A DNA stretch of 64,000 bases from assembly GCA_045601045.1 (NCBI GenBank), contig JAZRZA010000062.1, positions 1 to 64,000 of the forward strand, read 5' to 3'. The stretch is from UBA1181 sp045601045 (GTDB lineage Bacteria > Bacteroidota > Bacteroidia > Bacteroidales > Paludibacteraceae). The position numbers and the translations under genes are program-made. Below, piece after piece: positions 61,740 through 64,000 of the stretch. The notes below the pieces were generated by a model. That model was not told the origin of the DNA. It did not search any database and worked only from the letters and a program-made list of their open reading frames with translations. Every line of letters begins with the position of its first letter. Position 1 is the first letter of the stretch.

Positions 61740-63035
61740 CTATTCGTTCTTGATTCTTTCGAACCCTACCAAACGGTCGTAATTGGATCCTAAAGGTCTG
61801 TAATAGACATAAACCTGGTAATCGTTTCCGGTCTCCCAAATGCTACCCTCCGCACGGGAAGGCAAACCACTTCGGGTACCTGCGGGAACGAAGAGGTACT
61901 GGAAATTGTAACCTCCGTTTTTCAGCACCATATCCAATTCATACTGGTGACGTTCGAAATTATAGGTCATCTTATTCATTTCGCTCAACCTGCCATCGCA
62001 AAAACGTCCAGATACATAGAGTGCTCCGTCCAACCAAGGGTCCTCTAGGGGATAAGTGAAATGCACCACCGAGTAATCGATCTCCGCATTGCTCCACACA
62101 TCTTGTTGATTCACAATGTAACCTCCATCCACATCGTGTTCAAACATCACATTTCGGCCACTCTTCCACTTGCCGGGCAACATCTCGACATGGTAGTAAG
62201 GCGCATGATAAGAGATTCGTTCTATACGTCCACTGTAACGATAACGATGGGAAAAATCGGCTACATTGAATTCACGTCCCGCCTCAAAAGAGAGGCGATG
62301 CTCATCCTCAAAAACCAAGGATTCCGGTTTGATATAGGTAGGCTTCAAATCAACCACCTCATTGTCATATCTTCCATTCTGACGGACAACCACATTCAGC
62401 TCCTCCGGCAATACCGCGAAACCATTCTTATAGAAGAGTTCGAAAGAGAGATGCTGATACTCCTTATTCACCCCATAGACGGATTTTCCATCCACTGTGC
62501 CCGCAATGGCAACCCGCGCGTTTTGCTGCGAAAAGCAAGCCGTCATCAAGATGGACGAGGGCTCATCCGTATCATAAACTTGCACCACATAATTACCAGA
62601 CAAAGTCAACTTCACATCGTCATTCGGCAAGGAAAATTCGTAGTGAGAATAGTCAAATGTCGTATTCATCGACATCACAGGATCCTCGATGACCACCTCG
62701 TTCAAACCCTCCATATACTCCATCTCAGTCAATTCGGACAAGGACCAGTCCGCATTGCAGAATTTGATGCGATACGCCAAATGGCGGAAATCGTGCGACA
62801 TCCAGTCGAACGAAACCGTGACGTGGTCGTCCGCTCCCATACGCAAAACAGGATAGTCCAATTGGTTGTTATTCAAATAGACCTGTATCGTCTTGATTTG
62901 AGGCGAAAAGGCACGATTGATGTAGCGTTGGGCGAATCCATGGGCCGTCCAAAGTCCGAGGAGCATAAAAAGCAAACATACTCTTACCGCTCCACTATTT
63001 ATTGTTCCTCTATTTATTATTTTATCACTACGCAT
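61740..63035 (-). CDS. T9SS plug protein (DUF5103)
   Basis: 431 residues. A signal peptide (about 18-35, VRVCLLFMLLGLWTAHGFAQ) is followed by the DUF5103 / T9SS plug domain: RAFSPQIKTIQVYLNNNQLDYPVLRMG, VSFDWMSHDFRHLAYRIKFCNADW and FYKNGFAVLPEELNVVVRQNG. In Flavobacterium this protein plugs the periplasmic side of the SprA (Sov) translocon of T9SS. Its presence agrees with the two proteins in this window that carry T9SS sorting domains. It overlaps ttcA by 8 bp. Confidence 0.85.
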   Translation of the reverse strand: MRSDKIINRGTINSGAVRVCLLFMLLGLWTAHGFAQRYINRAFSPQIKTIQVYLNNNQLDYPVLRMGADDHVTVSFDWMSHDFRHLAYRIKFCNADWSLSELTEMEYMEGLNEVVIEDPVMSMNTTFDYSHYEFSLPNDDVKLTLSGNYVVQVYDTDEPSSILMTACFSQQNARVAIAGTVDGKSVYGVNKEYQHLSFELFYKNGFAVLPEELNVVVRQNGRYDNEVVDLKPTYIKPESLVFEDEHRLSFEAGREFNVADFSHRYRYSGRIERISYHAPYYHVEMLPGKWKSGRNVMFEHDVDGGYIVNQQDVWSNAEIDYSVVHFTYPLEDPWLDGALYVSGRFCDGRLSEMNKMTYNFERHQYELDMVLKNGGYNFQYLFVPAGTRSGLPSRAEGSIWETGNDYQVYVYYRPLGSNYDRLVGFERIKNE

Positions 63036-63786
63036 CTTGCTTATCTTTAATTAGTTGGGGAAGATAATCCGTCTGCACATTGAGCATGGCGTTCCACATA
63101 CTGCTCTTCACATGGGGATTCATCTCCTGCAATTTATCCATCACCTCTTTCATGGTGGAACGGTGGGAAACCGTTTCGTAGGGGCAATATTTATTCTGTT
63201 TCATATAGGCGTGCTCCTCCGCCAAAGCCTTCAAATCAGCCTCTTCGATGAGCGACAAAGGTCGGATCACCGTCAAATCAAACTTATCCATCTTCAAGAG
63301 CGGCGGCATCGTACCGAAAGAGCCTTGAAAGGTGAGGTTCATCATCAGCGTCCGTAAGATATCATCCTTGTGGTGGCCCAAGGCCAACTTTCGGCAACCC
63401 AACTCCCTCGCCACTTCGAAGAAACGTTTGCGACGACTCCACGAACAAAGGAAACAAGGAGCCTTCCGCTTATCGGTGGACATATCAAACGAGGTGGTTG
63501 AGTGGACGAAACCCGCTCCACACCGCTGTGCAAAGGTACGAAGATATTCGATATCCGATTGATAAGGGATATTCTCCATGGTGACATGGATTGCGGTGAA
63601 CTGAAATTGAACCTTCCCTGCCCTATGGTACTGACCCAGCAACTCCAACAATGCAAGGGAGTCCTTTCCGCCCGAAAGCCCCACCAAAATATGGTCACCT
63701 TCGTCGATCAGACCATAAGATTCGATCGCCTCCTTAAAGTTTTTATAGAGTTTATGCAACAGCAAGCCCTCTTTCGTGTTTGACAT
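63028..63786 (-). CDS. ttcA: TtcA-like tRNA 2-thiocytidine synthetase
   Basis: 252 residues. The PP-loop is VGLSGGKDSLALLELL (residues about 34-49), and PCFLCSWSRRKRFFEVARELG holds the CxxC pair that binds an iron-sulfur cluster in TtcA; a third motif is LALGHHKDDILRTLMMNL. TtcA thiolates C32 of some tRNAs. The unit ttcA - plug - MFS - miaA thus has tRNA-modifying enzymes at both ends. A -7 box lies at 63807. Confidence 0.88.
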   Translation of the reverse strand: MSNTKEGLLLHKLYKNFKEAIESYGLIDEGDHILVGLSGGKDSLALLELLGQYHRAGKVQFQFTAIHVTMENIPYQSDIEYLRTFAQRCGAGFVHSTTSFDMSTDKRKAPCFLCSWSRRKRFFEVARELGCRKLALGHHKDDILRTLMMNLTFQGSFGTMPPLLKMDKFDLTVIRPLSLIEEADLKALAEEHAYMKQNKYCPYETVSHRSTMKEVMDKLQEMNPHVKSSMWNAMLNVQTDYLPQLIKDKQDA

Positions 63787-63806
63787 ATTCTTCTCTTTTT
63801 ATCGAA

Positions 63807-63814
63807 CAAATATA
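63807..63814 (-). promoter_or_regulatory. -7 box of ttcA
   Basis: Minus strand reads TATATTTG (TAnnTTTG), 20 bp before the start at 63786. Confidence 0.55.
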
Positions 63815-63816
63815 AA

Positions 63817-64000
63817 TCAAAATGGGACGTCATCCCCCAAATCTTCCTCAAAGTCATCTATATCGTATTCCGGAATCGGATCCGGTCTTAGTCTGATAAA
63901 CCGCGTGATATCGTCGTAATAATCCGGATGTCGCCAAGCATCGTTATTCTCCTGCCACTCCTTATTCACCAGCCGATTTTGTGTATCCAAATAATTCGTG
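63817..64000 (-). CDS. Partial hypothetical protein with SSB-like acidic C terminus
   Basis: The frame runs in from the right edge and stops at 63817-63819. The readable part is about 60 residues: NYLDTQNRLVNKEWQENN, then a Trp/Pro/Asp-rich section and the tail DDFEEDLGDDVPF. That end resembles the acidic DDxxF tip of SSB and other SSB-like proteins. No family is assigned because the rest of the gene is outside the window. It lies upstream of ttcA on the same strand. Confidence 0.6.
   Translation of the reverse strand, partial: TNYLDTQNRLVNKEWQENNDAWRHPDYYDDITRFIRLRPDPIPEYDIDDFEEDLGDDVPF

Noticed and set aside
62061..63050. 329-codon plus-strand frame
   Set aside because: Antisense to the T9SS plug gene; His/Ile-rich shadow.

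Overview
The window looks like a chromosomal segment of a Bacteroidota bacterium, most likely order Bacteroidales. Evidence seen in the sequence: many -7 boxes of the form TAnnTTTG upstream of genes, few Shine-Dalgarno sites, a FeoA-FeoB fusion, a type III glutamine synthetase, short (286-296 aa) RpoD-type sigma factors, and proteins with type IX secretion (T9SS) C-terminal sorting domains plus a T9SS plug protein. The genus cannot be fixed from this window.

Layout. Positions 1-9360 form an AT-rich accessory segment: the start of an IS3-type orfA running off the left edge, two gene remnants, a Schlafen-like AlbA_2/ATPase/HTH protein with an in-frame 21-bp tandem repeat, and a complete six-gene type III-A CRISPR effector operon (cas6-cas10-csm2-csm3-csm4-csm5, minus strand). 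No CRISPR array, cas1/cas2 or CARF nuclease is visible, and Csm5 carries a ~218-residue coiled-coil/helical extension. From about 9400 onward the content is ordinary core genome: an aldo/keto reductase, small membrane proteins, a 1370-aa T9SS type-B surface protein, cca, hisA, a DoxX/MauE-thioredoxin protein with a small Cys-rich lipoprotein, a GH13 enzyme, a PurF-like protein without the N-terminal cysteine, and an exonuclease/DUF5063 pair (all minus strand).

26-37 kb (plus strand) holds feoAB with its small Cys-rich partner, hisI, ftsE, metF, a DUF4834-type protein, gpmI, a 1318-aa-frame CotH/lamin-tail T9SS protein and a Fur-family regulator. 37.6-45.4 kb (minus) holds a PolB-like exonuclease, riboflavin synthase, a RelA with a degenerate hydrolase domain, an unknown protein, an M3 peptidase lipoprotein and a YihY-type membrane protein, followed by the RNase P RNA (rnpB). 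46-52 kb holds an HtrA protease, a DUF3089 hydrolase and three consecutive primary-type sigma factor genes. 52-64 kb holds nth, a Na/Pi cotransporter, a GH5 lipoprotein, a DUF3127 protein, a Big_2 protein, glnN, and the unit ttcA - T9SS plug - MFS - miaA.

Most worth a second look: the stand-alone type III-A locus with its extended Csm5; the three tandem sigma factors, two of which share an unusual promoter; the structured leader with a six-codon ORF ending inside a terminator stem upstream of feoAB; and the PurF-like protein lacking its glutaminase cysteine. All identifications come from reading motifs by eye; no database search was run.
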